A stretch of 64,000 nucleotides of DNA from an uncultured Verrucomicrobiota bacterium (GCA_903922605.1 CAIXUG010000061.1:1-64000), one strand, 5' to 3'; counted from the stretch's first letter, positions 1-9,643 are shown. Notes: generated by a model not told the origin, from the sequence alone. Made by a program: numbers and translations.

Positions 1-192
1 CAGTTCCCGAAAAGAAACGGTACATTGGTAGGGATGGCGCGCTGCGCCGTCCCCGTCGCCGAGCGCAGCGTCAGGCGACGGAACGAACGCCCACGGCGTC
101 CGCACGTTTCCTCCGCCCCTTCAGGGCGGGGACGGCGCAGCAGCGCACCGTCCCTACCGATTCGCCCGATTATCATCGGGAAATGGTATGAG
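1..192. repeat. MITE-like palindromic element, copy 1 (left end cut by window)
   Basis: The right edge reads CATCGGGAAATGGTATGAGG and the left edge CAGTTCCCGAAAAGAAACGG. Reverse-complementing the right edge gives a sequence similar to the left edge (ATACCA-TTCCCGA against CAGTTCCCGA), so the ends are terminal inverted repeats. Inside, GGGATGGCGCGCTGCGCCGTCCCC and a later GGGGACGGCGCAGCAGCGCACCGTCCC can pair. The same ends occur at 14919-15154 around a different GC-rich core. No transposase is inside. It looks like a small non-autonomous element; the class is inferred. Confidence 0.6.
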
Positions 193-373
193 GTAGCCCG
201 GCTCGCGGGGACGCTCGCCTCATCAGGTTTTCCTTCGTCCGCCTACGGTAGCTTCGCCGGGTCCGCACAGGTTTGCTGGAAGCGCTAACCACGGTGAAAA
301 GATGCGGCCCCGGCTGACCGCCCGGACAAACGCGGCTTGTAATTTCGGCCGTCCGCCCTTGAGCTTTCGGACC
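193..373. other. Upstream region of the HtrA-like gene; contains a dispersed 23-bp motif
   Basis: No gene is supported here. Positions 197-219 carry a GC-rich 23-mer (CCCGGCTCGCGGGG followed by ACGCTCGCC) whose reverse complement forms the left arm of the hairpin at 25906-25982, so it is a half-copy of a dispersed palindromic repeat. The rest, up to the protease start, presumably holds its promoter, but I see no clear -35/-10 pair or strong ribosome binding site. Confidence 0.5.
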
Positions 374-1957
374 ATGCACATGCGCTCACTCCGCCACGGG
401 ATTGCCCCGATCATGCTGATGGCCGGCCTGCTGCTTGGTCCGGCCTCCGGCCTGGGAGCCGGGGCCCCATCGGCCGAGGAGAACAAGAAGAGCGGGGACA
501 CTTCGGCAGCGCCGGCCGATACCGGCAAATCCGCCGAGGCGTCGGTGGTGAAAATCTTCTCGACCGCTCGGTATCCGGACTTTTCCAAGCCCTGGACCAA
601 GCAGTCACCCAGCGAGTCGACGGGCAGCGGCGTGGTCATCGAGGGACACCGCATCCTCTCCAACGCCCACGTGGTGGGCTATGCCAGCCAGGTGCAGGTG
701 CAGGCCAGCCAGTCGGGTGAGAAAATTTCCGCGACCGTGGAGGCGATCGCTTACGGCATTGACCTTGCGGTCCTCAAGCTCGACGACGAGTCCTTCTTTG
801 ACTCGCATCCGCCGCTGTCGCGGGCGACGGCGCTGCCGGCGATCAAGGATGCGGTGATGGCCTACGGCTTCCCCAAGGGGGGCAATACCCTGTCCATCAC
901 CCGCGGGATCGTCTCGCGCATCGAGTTCACCGCCTATAATTTCCCGGTCAGCGGGTTGAGGATTCAGATCGACGCTGCCATCAACCCCGGCAACAGCGGC
1001 GGCCCCGCAATCGCCGGTGACAAGATGATCGGCCTGGTCTTCAGCCGCCTCGGCGGATCGGAAAACATCGGCTATATCATCCCCTGCGAGGAAATTGAGC
1101 TGTTCCTCCAAGACATCCGCGATGGGCACTACGACGGCAAACCCGCCGTCTTTGACGAGCTCCAGACGCTGGAAAACCCGGCCCTGCGCCCGTTCCTCAA
1201 GCTCGACAAGAAGGTGGAGGGGATGATCGTCAACCGGCCCCAGTACGACCGCGCCGCCTATCCCCTCAAAAAGTGGGATGTCATCACCAAGATCGGCGAC
1301 ATGCCCATCGATGTGCAGGGCATGGTCAATGTGGGTTCCGATCTGCGTGTCCGGTTTCAGTACCTGGTCCAAAAACTGGCAAAAGACGGGAACCTGCCGC
1401 TCACGATCGTGCGCGCGGGCCAGACACTCCAAATCGAACTGCCCGTCGCGCCCCGGCGGCCCACGCCGTTTTTGGAACTCGACGGGGCCTATCCGCCGTT
1501 CTTCGTCTTCGGGCCGCTGGTGTTCTCCCCCGCCTCGGTCGAACTGCTTCATACGATCGGTGAAAACTCGCGCCTCGAAAGCATGCTCGGCGCATTGAAA
1601 AGCCCGCTGCTCACGCGCAGCCAGGACGAGCCGGCCTTCCCGGATGAGATGCTGGTCGTGGTATCGTCCCCGTTCTTCCCCCACCGGCTTTCCAAGGGCT
1701 ATTCCAATCCGATCCTGCGCACCCTGAAATCCGTCAATGGCACCGCCATCAGGAATCTCGCGCACCTCGTCCAGGTGCTGCGGGATTCCCGCGACGAATT
1801 CGTCACCTTCGAGTTTCAGGGCCGGGGCGAAACCATCGTCTTCCCGCGGCAGGAAATGATCAATGCGACGGACGACATCCTCACCGACAACGGGGTCCGC
1901 ACCCAGGGTTCGCCGGAACTGATGGCCATTTGGAAAGCAAAAGGCGGAGGCCAGTGA
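374..1957 (+). CDS. HtrA/DegP-like periplasmic serine protease with PDZ-like tail
   Basis: This is a trypsin-fold serine protease of the Do/HtrA type, expected to degrade or chaperone misfolded proteins in the periplasm. I start at 374 (MHMRSL...), which is followed by a basic stretch and a hydrophobic segment (about residues 9-26) ending in Ala/Gly, a likely signal peptide. The 527-residue product shows the triad in order: His99 in SNAHVV, Asp130 in GIDLAVLKL, Ser208 in NPGNSGGPAI. Two segments after residue 250 resemble divergent PDZ domains (KKWDVITKIGDMPID and a later VNGTAIRNLAHLVQVL). A frame-compatible upstream start at 302 would give a 24-residue extension before the signal peptide and is less likely; ATG at 380 is an alternative. 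It is longer than typical DegP (about 450-475). Family call is firm; substrate unknown. Confidence 0.87.
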   Translation: MHMRSLRHGIAPIMLMAGLLLGPASGLGAGAPSAEENKKSGDTSAAPADTGKSAEASVVKIFSTARYPDFSKPWTKQSPSESTGSGVVIEGHRILSNAHVVGYASQVQVQASQSGEKISATVEAIAYGIDLAVLKLDDESFFDSHPPLSRATALPAIKDAVMAYGFPKGGNTLSITRGIVSRIEFTAYNFPVSGLRIQIDAAINPGNSGGPAIAGDKMIGLVFSRLGGSENIGYIIPCEEIELFLQDIRDGHYDGKPAVFDELQTLENPALRPFLKLDKKVEGMIVNRPQYDRAAYPLKKWDVITKIGDMPIDVQGMVNVGSDLRVRFQYLVQKLAKDGNLPLTIVRAGQTLQIELPVAPRRPTPFLELDGAYPPFFVFGPLVFSPASVELLHTIGENSRLESMLGALKSPLLTRSQDEPAFPDEMLVVVSSPFFPHRLSKGYSNPILRTLKSVNGTAIRNLAHLVQVLRDSRDEFVTFEFQGRGETIVFPRQEMINATDDILTDNGVRTQGSPELMAIWKAKGGGQ

Positions 1958-2125
1958 TCCGCTCCTGCCCGGCGGAGTGCCGGCTTCGCATCCTTTCCTG
2001 ACGCGCCGGCCCGCACTCCCAAACGCGTAAGGGCCACCGTACCGGTCAGCCTGCCGCTCAAGTTCTACCGCCTGAACAAACCCTGATTCCCGATCGCGCC
2101 CTTGGGGCTGCCGGCAGATGGACGG

Positions 2126-3640
2126 TTACACGGTGGCGTAACCGAAGATGCGGCAGTAATTCTCCAGCGCCGGCAGGATCGGCGCCAGATGGCGCTCGTA
2201 CGCGCGCCAGCGTGCGACGGATCGGGAATAGACCGGCCGGGTGACATCCTGATAGGTCGGGGAATAGAGCTGTTTCTTGCTGCTCTTCTCGTAAAAGCGG
2301 GCCTGCTCCTCGTGCCAGGTCAGTCCGAGAAACTCCGTGACCCGGCGCCCCTCCCGCTCCATGTCGGCGACGGTGTCCTCGTAGCGCGTCTCCAGCCAGG
2401 CGAAGCCCGACCACTCACGGACTGCGAGCCAGATGTCCATCAGGTCGGCATAGTGCTTGGCGAGCCGTTCGAGGCTGAGGAAGTTCACATTGGTCGCGTT
2501 CAGCGGGATGTTCTGGAAATAACAGCTCAGCACCACATCCCGCGGGTCACGCAGCGCGATGATGACCTTCAGCTCGGGAAACACGCGCAGCCAGACCGGC
2601 AACCGGGCCGTGGGCGAGGGATTTTTATCCACCAGCAGCTTGCCCTCCGCAGTCGGCCCGAGCTCGTGGCGGAGCGTCTGCACGTACATCTGCCGTAGCG
2701 AGTTCAGCCGAGGGCTGCTCAGCTCCCCCGATTTGAAAAAGGCGGGTTGGAGGACATCCTGGAAGGCGGTCGGCTCGTCCAATGCGGCGATGCCCGTATG
2801 GGCGTCGAGGATCTGCTCCACCAGCGTCGTGCCGCTGCGGGGATGCCCGCCCAGGAAGGCCAACCGGGGAATCGCCTCGCGTTTCACCTCCGGGAAAAAG
2901 CCAGCCCATTTGGAAAGAATGTCGGCGGGCTGGCTCCGGGTGAAGCGGCGCGCGCCGTCCGCATCCTTGTCGTAGGCGCGGCAGAGCAGGTCGGTGTCAG
3001 TCAGCGTGCGCACGATGTCCTTGGCCTCGCCGAGCAGCCGCATGGCTTCATCGAAGCGGTCCGTGCGGTCCAACACCTGCGCCAGCTCGTAACGGGCGGC
3101 GTAGCGCACGAAAGGATGCCGCGGCTGGGAGGCGACCAGGTCGCGCAGCCGCTGTTCGGCCAGCTCCAGCTGGTTCTCCCGCCGGTCGAGCACGGCCTGG
3201 AAATAGCGGGCCTGGTCGTCACGCGGATCGATCGCGAGGCATTGTCCGACCGTCGCGCGCGCCTCCGCCAGCAGGTGATTCTTCTCCTGCAGCACGGCCA
3301 GGCTGATGCGCGGGTTGATGCCGCGCGGATCGGCGACGGCGGCCTGGGCAAAGCACGCGCGCGCCTTTTCGGGCAGACGCAGGCCCTGGTACTGGTGGCC
3401 GATCAGGCCGATCAGCTCGGCATTGCCGGGGGCATGGGCCACCGCCTTGGACCAGGCCTGGTCGGCCAGATCGAAAGCGCGCGCGCCCGCTGCGGCATTG
3501 CCATATTCGAACCACAGCACCGCCACCGTGGGGTTCTGCCGCGTCAGCCGCTCGTAAGCTTGCAGGGCCTGGGCGAAGCGGTGCGAATGCAGCAGCTCAC
3601 GGGCTTCCTTGAGTCCTTTTTGGAAATCGGCGGGCAACAT
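2126..3640 (-). CDS. TPR-repeat sulfotransferase (PAPS-dependent, tyrosylprotein-sulfotransferase-like)
   Basis: The 504-residue product has a TPR-type helical N-terminal half (about 1-235) and a sulfotransferase domain (about 255-490). The 5'-phosphosulfate-binding loop is visible as GGHPRSGTTLVE (264-275), and the 3'-phosphate-binding stretch as LRDPRDVVLS (363-372). These bind PAPS and transfer its sulfuryl group to a hydroxyl acceptor. Bacterial TPR-sulfotransferases of this layout are common in PVC and cyanobacterial genomes and often act on peptides or glycans; the acceptor here is not known. No signal peptide is seen, so it is probably cytoplasmic. A gene for PAPS synthesis (APS kinase) lies about 2.2 kb away at 5887 on the other strand. 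Start ATG at 3640 gives a plausible charged N-terminus. Confidence 0.88.
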   Translation of the reverse strand: MLPADFQKGLKEARELLHSHRFAQALQAYERLTRQNPTVAVLWFEYGNAAAGARAFDLADQAWSKAVAHAPGNAELIGLIGHQYQGLRLPEKARACFAQAAVADPRGINPRISLAVLQEKNHLLAEARATVGQCLAIDPRDDQARYFQAVLDRRENQLELAEQRLRDLVASQPRHPFVRYAARYELAQVLDRTDRFDEAMRLLGEAKDIVRTLTDTDLLCRAYDKDADGARRFTRSQPADILSKWAGFFPEVKREAIPRLAFLGGHPRSGTTLVEQILDAHTGIAALDEPTAFQDVLQPAFFKSGELSSPRLNSLRQMYVQTLRHELGPTAEGKLLVDKNPSPTARLPVWLRVFPELKVIIALRDPRDVVLSCYFQNIPLNATNVNFLSLERLAKHYADLMDIWLAVREWSGFAWLETRYEDTVADMEREGRRVTEFLGLTWHEEQARFYEKSSKKQLYSPTYQDVTRPVYSRSVARWRAYERHLAPILPALENYCRIFGYATV

Positions 3641-3856
3641 GCGCGGCCGATATCCTTAACGACGCTCGCGGACGATGCCCATGGCGAAATGAAAAAGCTG
3701 AGTTGACTTCTGGGAGCCCTCGGCAGACAGGCTAGCGCCCCTAAGTAAGGCGTCTCGACCTGACTATATCGCCCAATAGACAATCCCCCCAACGCCCCTG
3801 AAAGAGACGCCTTTTGCCGGTACCGTCCTGCTCCCCAGTTGGTTGCAATTGAAATT

Positions 3857-5761
3857 ATGAAAACTCCACGTCCCAACTCCCGGTCGCCCCATGGCCGGGT
3901 GGCCTGCACTGTTTCGGCGGCCGCCCTCATGCTCGGCGTCAGCCAGGCTGCCACGATCGGCATCAACTTTCAGTGTGCCTACTCCGGTGGCGCCATCAAT
4001 TCGTATAGCGGTTCGCCCATCACGGCCACGGCCTTCGGCGTTTCGCCCAGTGGTTGGGAAAGCCTGACCCCGATGCCGACCGGTTATGGTGACCCGGCTG
4101 GTCCCTACTCCTTTACCGAGGTGATCGACACCACCACTTCCACCAACGGGTTGCACGCGCTCCCGAAAGGCGCGCTCACCATCAACTGGTCGGCTCTCTG
4201 CGCCAATGTCAGCGGCTATCACGGCAATGACACCGCCTACGGCGGGAACAGCTACCACAGCGGCGAACAGCAGGTGTTCTGGGGCTTTATGCGTGACGGT
4301 GTCACCTTCGGTCCCGGCGCCACCGCCGGCGACAACAACCAGGCGGGCTACAGCGTGGACATTGCCGGCTTGAAGAGCCTCTTCACCGGCTCCGGCTATG
4401 TCGTCCAGACCATCGCCGCGACCGATTCCGGCTTTGGCATCACCAACGTCTTCCTGATCGACCCCAGCACGCACAGCACCAACTCGATCGCCTACCCCAA
4501 TATCGCCCCGCCCGACCACCTGGTGGGTGACGTCGCCTTCCCACGCGGGATCATGGGTGGCATCAGCGAGGCCAGCGTGGCGCTGTCCGCCGACCATCTC
4601 CAGGTCATCGGCAACCGGGCCGCGCACGGCGACGGCTTCAACAATTCCAGCACACTTTCCGGGATCATCATCACCGACCAGCCGCTGATCGAGTACGGGC
4701 CGCAGACGCCGGCCGCACCGTTCAACACCGGTGACAGCACCACGCTAAGCGTCCAGGCAATCGGTGTGCCGCCGCTGGCCTACCAGTGGCGCAAGAATGG
4801 CGTCGCCATCCCCGGTGCAACCGGTGCGACCTACGATGTCAGCAGCGTCAGTGCGGCCAATTCCGGCAACTACGACGTCGTGGTCTCCAACAGCTTCGGC
4901 TCCGCCACCAGCAAGCCGGCCATTGTGAGCGACCAGGTGCTGATCTCCGCACGCACCGGCATCATCGTCGATTCCAAGGGGATTCTCACTCCTTACAATG
5001 GCAATGACTTCGGAACTGGATGGCTCGCCACCAGCGTCGGTCACACCGGTGTCGCCGACTTCACGGCGGCGGCTCCCAGCCACATCACCCTGCCCGCTGG
5101 AACGACGAACCTGGATTCCCCTGTGGGAACGATCTCATTCTGGATCCGTTCTCCCGGGTTGGACAACAGCGACGGATTCGGCAAGAGCGCCTCGCTTTTC
5201 AATCGGCGTGAGGGCGCTGGTCTCGACATCCTCCAGAACGACGACGGTACACTGTCGGTCCAGGTGGACGGTGCCAACAACTCCTTCACCTCGACCGGAA
5301 CCGTGTCGGACAATAACTGGCATCTGATCACGGTCACCTATGACCAGTCGGATACCGGCTTCGTCTCGTTGTACATCGATGGCATCGCCGACAGCGGCAA
5401 TGTTACCAACGGCAACCCGTGGACCTGGCCGGCCGGGCAACCGGTCTGGCTCGGCGCCTCGCGTCGCGGCCTCTGGCGGGCCTTCGTGGGTCAGCTGGAC
5501 GACTTTAGGCTTTACAGCCGCATCCTGTCGGATGCCGACATCCTGCTGCTCTCCACACCGGCCGGTCTTACGAGCAACGCCAGGTTGGAGGTGCAGTTCA
5601 ACTTCGACACCGCCCCCGCTTCCGGCCTCTCCGTGGGCTGGCTGAATGGCAGCCTGCAATCGCCGGTCGGTCTCACCGGGCCTTTCGTCGATGTGCCCGT
5701 TTTGTCGCCTTACGCCGTGTTGCCCACGGAAGACTCGAAGTTCTACGGCGTCAGGCCCTGA
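3857..5761 (+). CDS. Secreted Ig-like and LamG (concanavalin-fold) protein
   Basis: This is a 634-residue secreted protein, probably for binding or adhesion. I start at 3857 (MKTPRPNS), giving a basic N-region, a hydrophobic core and an Ala-Ala-Thr cleavage region near residue 32; the in-frame ATG at 3839 adds only six residues. An unassigned N-terminal region (35-280) is followed by an immunoglobulin-like domain (about 285-370, with the signature LAYQWRKNGVAIPGATG) and a LamG/concanavalin-like domain (about 410-570, with WHLITVTYDQ and LYIDG). The C-terminus ends in KFYGVRP, matching a tail seen in other large secreted proteins of this window. A strong intrinsic terminator follows at 5815. 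No enzyme motif is visible, so catalytic function is not claimed. Confidence 0.82.
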   Translation: MKTPRPNSRSPHGRVACTVSAAALMLGVSQAATIGINFQCAYSGGAINSYSGSPITATAFGVSPSGWESLTPMPTGYGDPAGPYSFTEVIDTTTSTNGLHALPKGALTINWSALCANVSGYHGNDTAYGGNSYHSGEQQVFWGFMRDGVTFGPGATAGDNNQAGYSVDIAGLKSLFTGSGYVVQTIAATDSGFGITNVFLIDPSTHSTNSIAYPNIAPPDHLVGDVAFPRGIMGGISEASVALSADHLQVIGNRAAHGDGFNNSSTLSGIIITDQPLIEYGPQTPAAPFNTGDSTTLSVQAIGVPPLAYQWRKNGVAIPGATGATYDVSSVSAANSGNYDVVVSNSFGSATSKPAIVSDQVLISARTGIIVDSKGILTPYNGNDFGTGWLATSVGHTGVADFTAAAPSHITLPAGTTNLDSPVGTISFWIRSPGLDNSDGFGKSASLFNRREGAGLDILQNDDGTLSVQVDGANNSFTSTGTVSDNNWHLITVTYDQSDTGFVSLYIDGIADSGNVTNGNPWTWPAGQPVWLGASRRGLWRAFVGQLDDFRLYSRILSDADILLLSTPAGLTSNARLEVQFNFDTAPASGLSVGWLNGSLQSPVGLTGPFVDVPVLSPYAVLPTEDSKFYGVRP

Positions 5762-5814
5762 ACCGGGGTCCGGCGGCGCGTCTCCGGCAGACTGACCGCC
5801 GCTGAGCTTTACGA

Positions 5815-5849
5815 ATGCGGCCAAGTGTTCATCACTTGGCCGCATTTTT
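5815..5849 (+). terminator. Intrinsic terminator after the LamG/Ig gene
   Basis: A perfect 13-bp stem (ATGCGGCCAAGTG with CACTTGGCCGCAT), a 5-base loop and a following T-run form a textbook Rho-independent terminator 54 bases after the stop at 5761. It argues that the APS kinase gene at 5887 has its own promoter and that translation does not start at the in-frame ATG at 5815, which lies in this stem. Confidence 0.9.
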
Positions 5850-5886
5850 GTCGGCAACCGGTAATTTGCGACAGGTACGGAAACTT

Positions 5887-6333
5887 ATGATCTACTGGTT
5901 CATCGGGCAGCCAGGCGCGGGAAAAACCACGCTTGCCCTCGCCTTGAAATCAGCCCTTCAAGGGCACGGACAGCCGGTCATCCATCTCGACGGCGAGTTC
6001 GTGCGGGAGGTGACGGACAACCAGGATTTCTCGGAAGCCGGCCGCATCCGGAACATCCGCACCGGCCAGCGGCTCGCCGCGAAGCTTCATGCCGACGGCA
6101 TCACCGTGGTGGCCTCGTTTGTGTCCCCCTATCGTTCGCTGCGCGAGGAGTTCAAGCGCAACGGAAACGTCACGGAGATCTACGTCCACACCACGGAAAT
6201 CCGGGGCAAGGAAGCGCGCTTCGCCCCGAACTTCGAGCCGCCCCAGGACGGCTTCGTGGACATGGACACCACCGGTATCCCCGTCGCGAACTGCGTGGCC
6301 AAGATTTTGCGGCTGAGCCAAAAGCCAGCCTGA
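5887..6333 (+). CDS. cysC: Adenylyl-sulfate (APS) kinase, short form
   Basis: It phosphorylates APS with ATP to give PAPS, the sulfate donor for sulfotransferases. The 148-residue product begins with the P-loop GQPGAGKTT (7-15), then LDGEFVR (34-40), the counterpart of the APS-kinase LDGD-x-VR motif, and an R-x-R-NIR segment (about 53-58) followed by VVASFVSPYRSLREEFK. Typical CysC proteins are about 170-200 residues, so this is a compact version lacking the usual N-terminal extension. I chose ATG 5887 because it leads directly into the P-loop strand and because the in-frame upstream ATG falls inside a terminator stem. A TPR-sulfotransferase is encoded nearby. No ATP sulfurylase genes are in the window, so a role in sulfation rather than sulfate assimilation is inference. 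Confidence 0.85.
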   Translation: MIYWFIGQPGAGKTTLALALKSALQGHGQPVIHLDGEFVREVTDNQDFSEAGRIRNIRTGQRLAAKLHADGITVVASFVSPYRSLREEFKRNGNVTEIYVHTTEIRGKEARFAPNFEPPQDGFVDMDTTGIPVANCVAKILRLSQKPA

Positions 6334-6451
6334 AGGATTTTCACTCCGGACTGGGTCGCGGTATGAAAGCCCCGCTTTCCGACTGGATTCCGGCACGCTG
6401 ACACCGCCAATTTACCACCTTGGTTTCAACCCCGCATAGGAGTCACCCCAG

Positions 6452-9400
6452 ATGATTCGAGTTTGCCTTCTATTGACGGCGTCTGTCTGGGCATGGTGGG
6501 GGAGTATTGCCCGTCAGGTTGGTATCGCCCTCAGCCTGATTGGCCTGCTGGTGCTGCCCGCTTTCACCGGTCATGGGCAGGGAGTCCAATCGCAGATTCC
6601 GGCCTCAGAATACCAGGCATTGCTGGATTTCTACCAAGCCACAGGGGGAACCAACTGGAACACCCAGGATGGATGGCTCGATCCGCAGGCTTCATCCTGG
6701 TACGGCGTTCACATTGATGAGAACGGCTCGGTCGATGAGCTGGGGCTGTGGCAGAACAATCTGACCGGGTCGATTCCGGGCAGCCTGAGCGCTCTCCTCC
6801 ACCTGAAGGGGCTCACACTCTATGGGAATCTGCTGACCGGTGATATTCCGGCAGAACTTGGGGGTTTCAGCCAACTGGAGACGCTCTTCTTGTCCGACAA
6901 CCGGCTGACGGGAAACATACCGGCCAGTCTCGGCAATCTCAGCCGGCTGCAATCTCTCGGCCTCAACGGGAATCAGCTCAACGGAACCATTCCCGCCAGC
7001 CTTGGCCAGCTCACCACGCTGACCTTTCTCAGCCTCAGTGGAAATCAACTGAGCGGCGACGTGCCGAATTTTACCGCCTTCCATGGCGTTGTCATGGACG
7101 TGTCCCGAAACCGGCTGGATCTGACAGCCGGCTCGCAATCCATGTCGAACATCGCGGCAATGATCGCTGCTGGAAACGACGTGCGCATCGACATGGTCGC
7201 CCAAATTCCGCCTTCCGAATATGAGGCGCTGGCCGACTTTTACCAAGCCAACCAGGGCCAGGATTGGCTGAAGGAAATGGGCTGGCTTGATCCCCAGGCA
7301 CCGAGTTGGTCGGGTGTATGGGTCACTTCCGGCCATGTAGCGTCGCTCTACCTTCCGTATTACTCGGCGTGGCACAGCCTTCCCCCCGGCCGCAGCATCA
7401 CCCCGGGACTCACCAACCTGACCCAGCTGCAAGCCCTCCAGATGTCAGGCTGCCGTTTGCAGGGAGGCATCCCCGACAGCCTGGGAAACCTGCCGCAGTT
7501 GGAAATCTTGGGCTTGGGCGGCAATGAGCTCACTGGCGGCATTCCGGACAGCCTGGGCAGCCTTCCGAAATTGAAATTCCTGAGCCTGAGCGGTAACCGG
7601 CTGACCGGCAGCATCCCGCAGAGCCTGACCGGCCTCGTCCATCTGGAGCGGCTTTATCTGGGAGGGAACGAATTCACGGGCAGCATCCCGGCCAGTCTGG
7701 GCAGCCTGGCGCAGTTGCAAACCTTGGACCTCAGCAGCAACGGCCTTAGCGGCAGCATACCCGGCAACCTGGGCAGTCTGACGCAATTGCAGACCCTGAA
7801 TCTTAGCAGCAACCGCCTGACCGGCAGCATACCCGGCGGCCTGGGCCGGCTGGTTCATGCGACCACATTCGATCTCTCCTACAACCAGCTGAGCGGGGTG
7901 GTGCCTAGCTTGCAGGATTTCCGTTTCGCCTCGCTCCACCTGCAGGAGAACCAACTGGATCTGGCCAGCTCAACAACCGCCACCCGCCTCAGGGACCTGG
8001 AGGCCGTGGGAAATTCCGTTGAGGTGGGCCTGCAGGGGCAGATCCCAGCGCTGGAATACAAGGCGCTGACCAACTTCTATAACGCCACGGGAGGCACCAA
8101 CTGGACTGTCAGCCAAGGCTGGTTCACCCAGGCGTCCTCCTGGTACGGCGTTTACGTCTCTCCCTCGCCCGACGGCAGGCATGTAACCCGGCTTGATTTG
8201 TCCGGCAATCATCTTCAGGGGAACCTGCCGGTCACGATGTCTTTGTTCTCCCAGTTGCAGACGCTGAACCTGTCGAGCAACCGGCTCGGCGGAGACATCC
8301 CCTCTTCACTCGACCGGCTGCCCCTGCTGAAATCGTTGAACCTTTCCAGCAACGAACTCACCGGCGTGCCTAACCTGGGCGATTTAAACGGCACCGTCAT
8401 CGACCTGTCGTTGAATCCATTGGACCTCACACCGGGATCCGTGACCCGCTCGAACATCACCGCCACCACCGCCGCCGGAAACCAGGTCCGGGCGGGCCTT
8501 TATTTGGACATCGTTCCCGAAGAATATCAGGTGTTGTTGGATTTCTATGACGCAACCGGCGGCACAAACTGGCTGTCCCAGAAAGGCTGGCTAAACCCCA
8601 ACGCCTCCAGTTGGGAAGGGATCCAACTGACGGAGGGTCACGTCACTAGCCTGAATCGTGTCGGTCAGGGCATAACCGGCAGCCTGCCCGCCAGTCTCAC
8701 CCAGCTGAGCCACTTGGAGTTTCTGTATCTCTCGAGAAACCGGTTGACCGGTGAAATTCCGGACGCTTTCACCAATCTGGTCCGGCTGAGGTACCTGGGG
8801 CTGGCCGAAAACCGACTGGAGGGCAGCCTGCCCGACGGCATCGGAAACCTGACCAATCTGACGCGGCTCGAAGCCAGCAACAACCGGCTGAAAGGTCCGC
8901 TTCCCGAAAGTCTTGGCCGGCTGGGCTCACTTAATTTTCTGGAGCTGGCGGGCAACCAGTTCAGCGGCAGCATTCCCCCAGGCCTGTCCAATCTGACCAA
9001 CCTCTACACGCTCGACCTTTCCTACAACCAGCTCGGCGGAACCATTCCCGAGAGCCTGGGACAACTGCCCCTGCTCGAAGACTTGGTCCTCTCCCATAAT
9101 CAGCTGATCGGAGGCATCCCGGATGCATTGGGCCGCCTACCTCGGCTGTGGGACCTTTCACTTTCCTATAACCAGCTGGCGGGGGGAATCCCGGAAGGTT
9201 TCGGCCCGCATTCCCCGGTGTACAGTCTCGCCTTGGATCACAATCATCTGGGTGGGGATCTGCCGGACTTGCATGTCGATTATCCCCGTTCGCGCCTGAT
9301 CGACATCAGCTTCAACGATTTCAACCTGGCACCGGGCTCGCCTTCGCTGACGAATGTCGTCACCGCCATCGCGACGACCAACTACATCGTTTTTTCCCCT

Positions 9401-9643
9401 CAAAATGGCGACAGTCCGCCCATCCTGATGCTCAGCTCAATGGCGGATCAGGTCACTTTTTCGTGGCCCATGGCCGCCGCCGATTTCGCGCTCGAAACCA
9501 GTGCGACACTTGATGACAACGCGGAATGGACGCAGCTCACCTATCCCAATGACATGAGTTTGCTCAACCGGCTGATTTTGCGGTTTGAATACGTTCTCAT
9601 AGGACCGGAGGCAGGCACATTTTTCCGGTTGCGCGAGCGTTGA
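6452..9643 (+). CDS. Secreted leucine-rich-repeat protein with four repeated modules
   Basis: This 1063-residue protein has an N-terminal hydrophobic signal segment (about 20-40) and a good ribosome binding site (AGGAG before ATG 6452). Its body is made of plant-type LRRs of the pattern GxIPxxLGxLxxLxxLxLxxNxLTG. They are arranged in four modules, each opened by the same cap: I(P/V)xxEYxALxxFYxATGGTNW near residues 49, 250, 529 and 685, followed by GW(L)-P-A-SSWxG. Modules end with an ID-S-N-x-D-L-PGS motif. The last about 60 residues form a tail ending TFFRLRER that resembles the ends of other secreted proteins here. LRR arrays bind proteins or glycans; the ligand is unknown. No membrane anchor or sorting signal beyond the tail is visible. 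Internal repeats make recombination-driven length variation likely. Confidence 0.88.
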   Translation: MIRVCLLLTASVWAWWGSIARQVGIALSLIGLLVLPAFTGHGQGVQSQIPASEYQALLDFYQATGGTNWNTQDGWLDPQASSWYGVHIDENGSVDELGLWQNNLTGSIPGSLSALLHLKGLTLYGNLLTGDIPAELGGFSQLETLFLSDNRLTGNIPASLGNLSRLQSLGLNGNQLNGTIPASLGQLTTLTFLSLSGNQLSGDVPNFTAFHGVVMDVSRNRLDLTAGSQSMSNIAAMIAAGNDVRIDMVAQIPPSEYEALADFYQANQGQDWLKEMGWLDPQAPSWSGVWVTSGHVASLYLPYYSAWHSLPPGRSITPGLTNLTQLQALQMSGCRLQGGIPDSLGNLPQLEILGLGGNELTGGIPDSLGSLPKLKFLSLSGNRLTGSIPQSLTGLVHLERLYLGGNEFTGSIPASLGSLAQLQTLDLSSNGLSGSIPGNLGSLTQLQTLNLSSNRLTGSIPGGLGRLVHATTFDLSYNQLSGVVPSLQDFRFASLHLQENQLDLASSTTATRLRDLEAVGNSVEVGLQGQIPALEYKALTNFYNATGGTNWTVSQGWFTQASSWYGVYVSPSPDGRHVTRLDLSGNHLQGNLPVTMSLFSQLQTLNLSSNRLGGDIPSSLDRLPLLKSLNLSSNELTGVPNLGDLNGTVIDLSLNPLDLTPGSVTRSNITATTAAGNQVRAGLYLDIVPEEYQVLLDFYDATGGTNWLSQKGWLNPNASSWEGIQLTEGHVTSLNRVGQGITGSLPASLTQLSHLEFLYLSRNRLTGEIPDAFTNLVRLRYLGLAENRLEGSLPDGIGNLTNLTRLEASNNRLKGPLPESLGRLGSLNFLELAGNQFSGSIPPGLSNLTNLYTLDLSYNQLGGTIPESLGQLPLLEDLVLSHNQLIGGIPDALGRLPRLWDLSLSYNQLAGGIPEGFGPHSPVYSLALDHNHLGGDLPDLHVDYPRSRLIDISFNDFNLAPGSPSLTNVVTAIATTNYIVFSPQNGDSPPILMLSSMADQVTFSWPMAAADFALETSATLDDNAEWTQLTYPNDMSLLNRLILRFEYVLIGPEAGTFFRLRER

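Noticed and set aside
605-1765. Long minus-strand open frame inside the HtrA-like gene
   Set aside because: It is antisense to a well-supported protease gene, has a composition typical of reverse frames of GC-rich genes and shows no domain.
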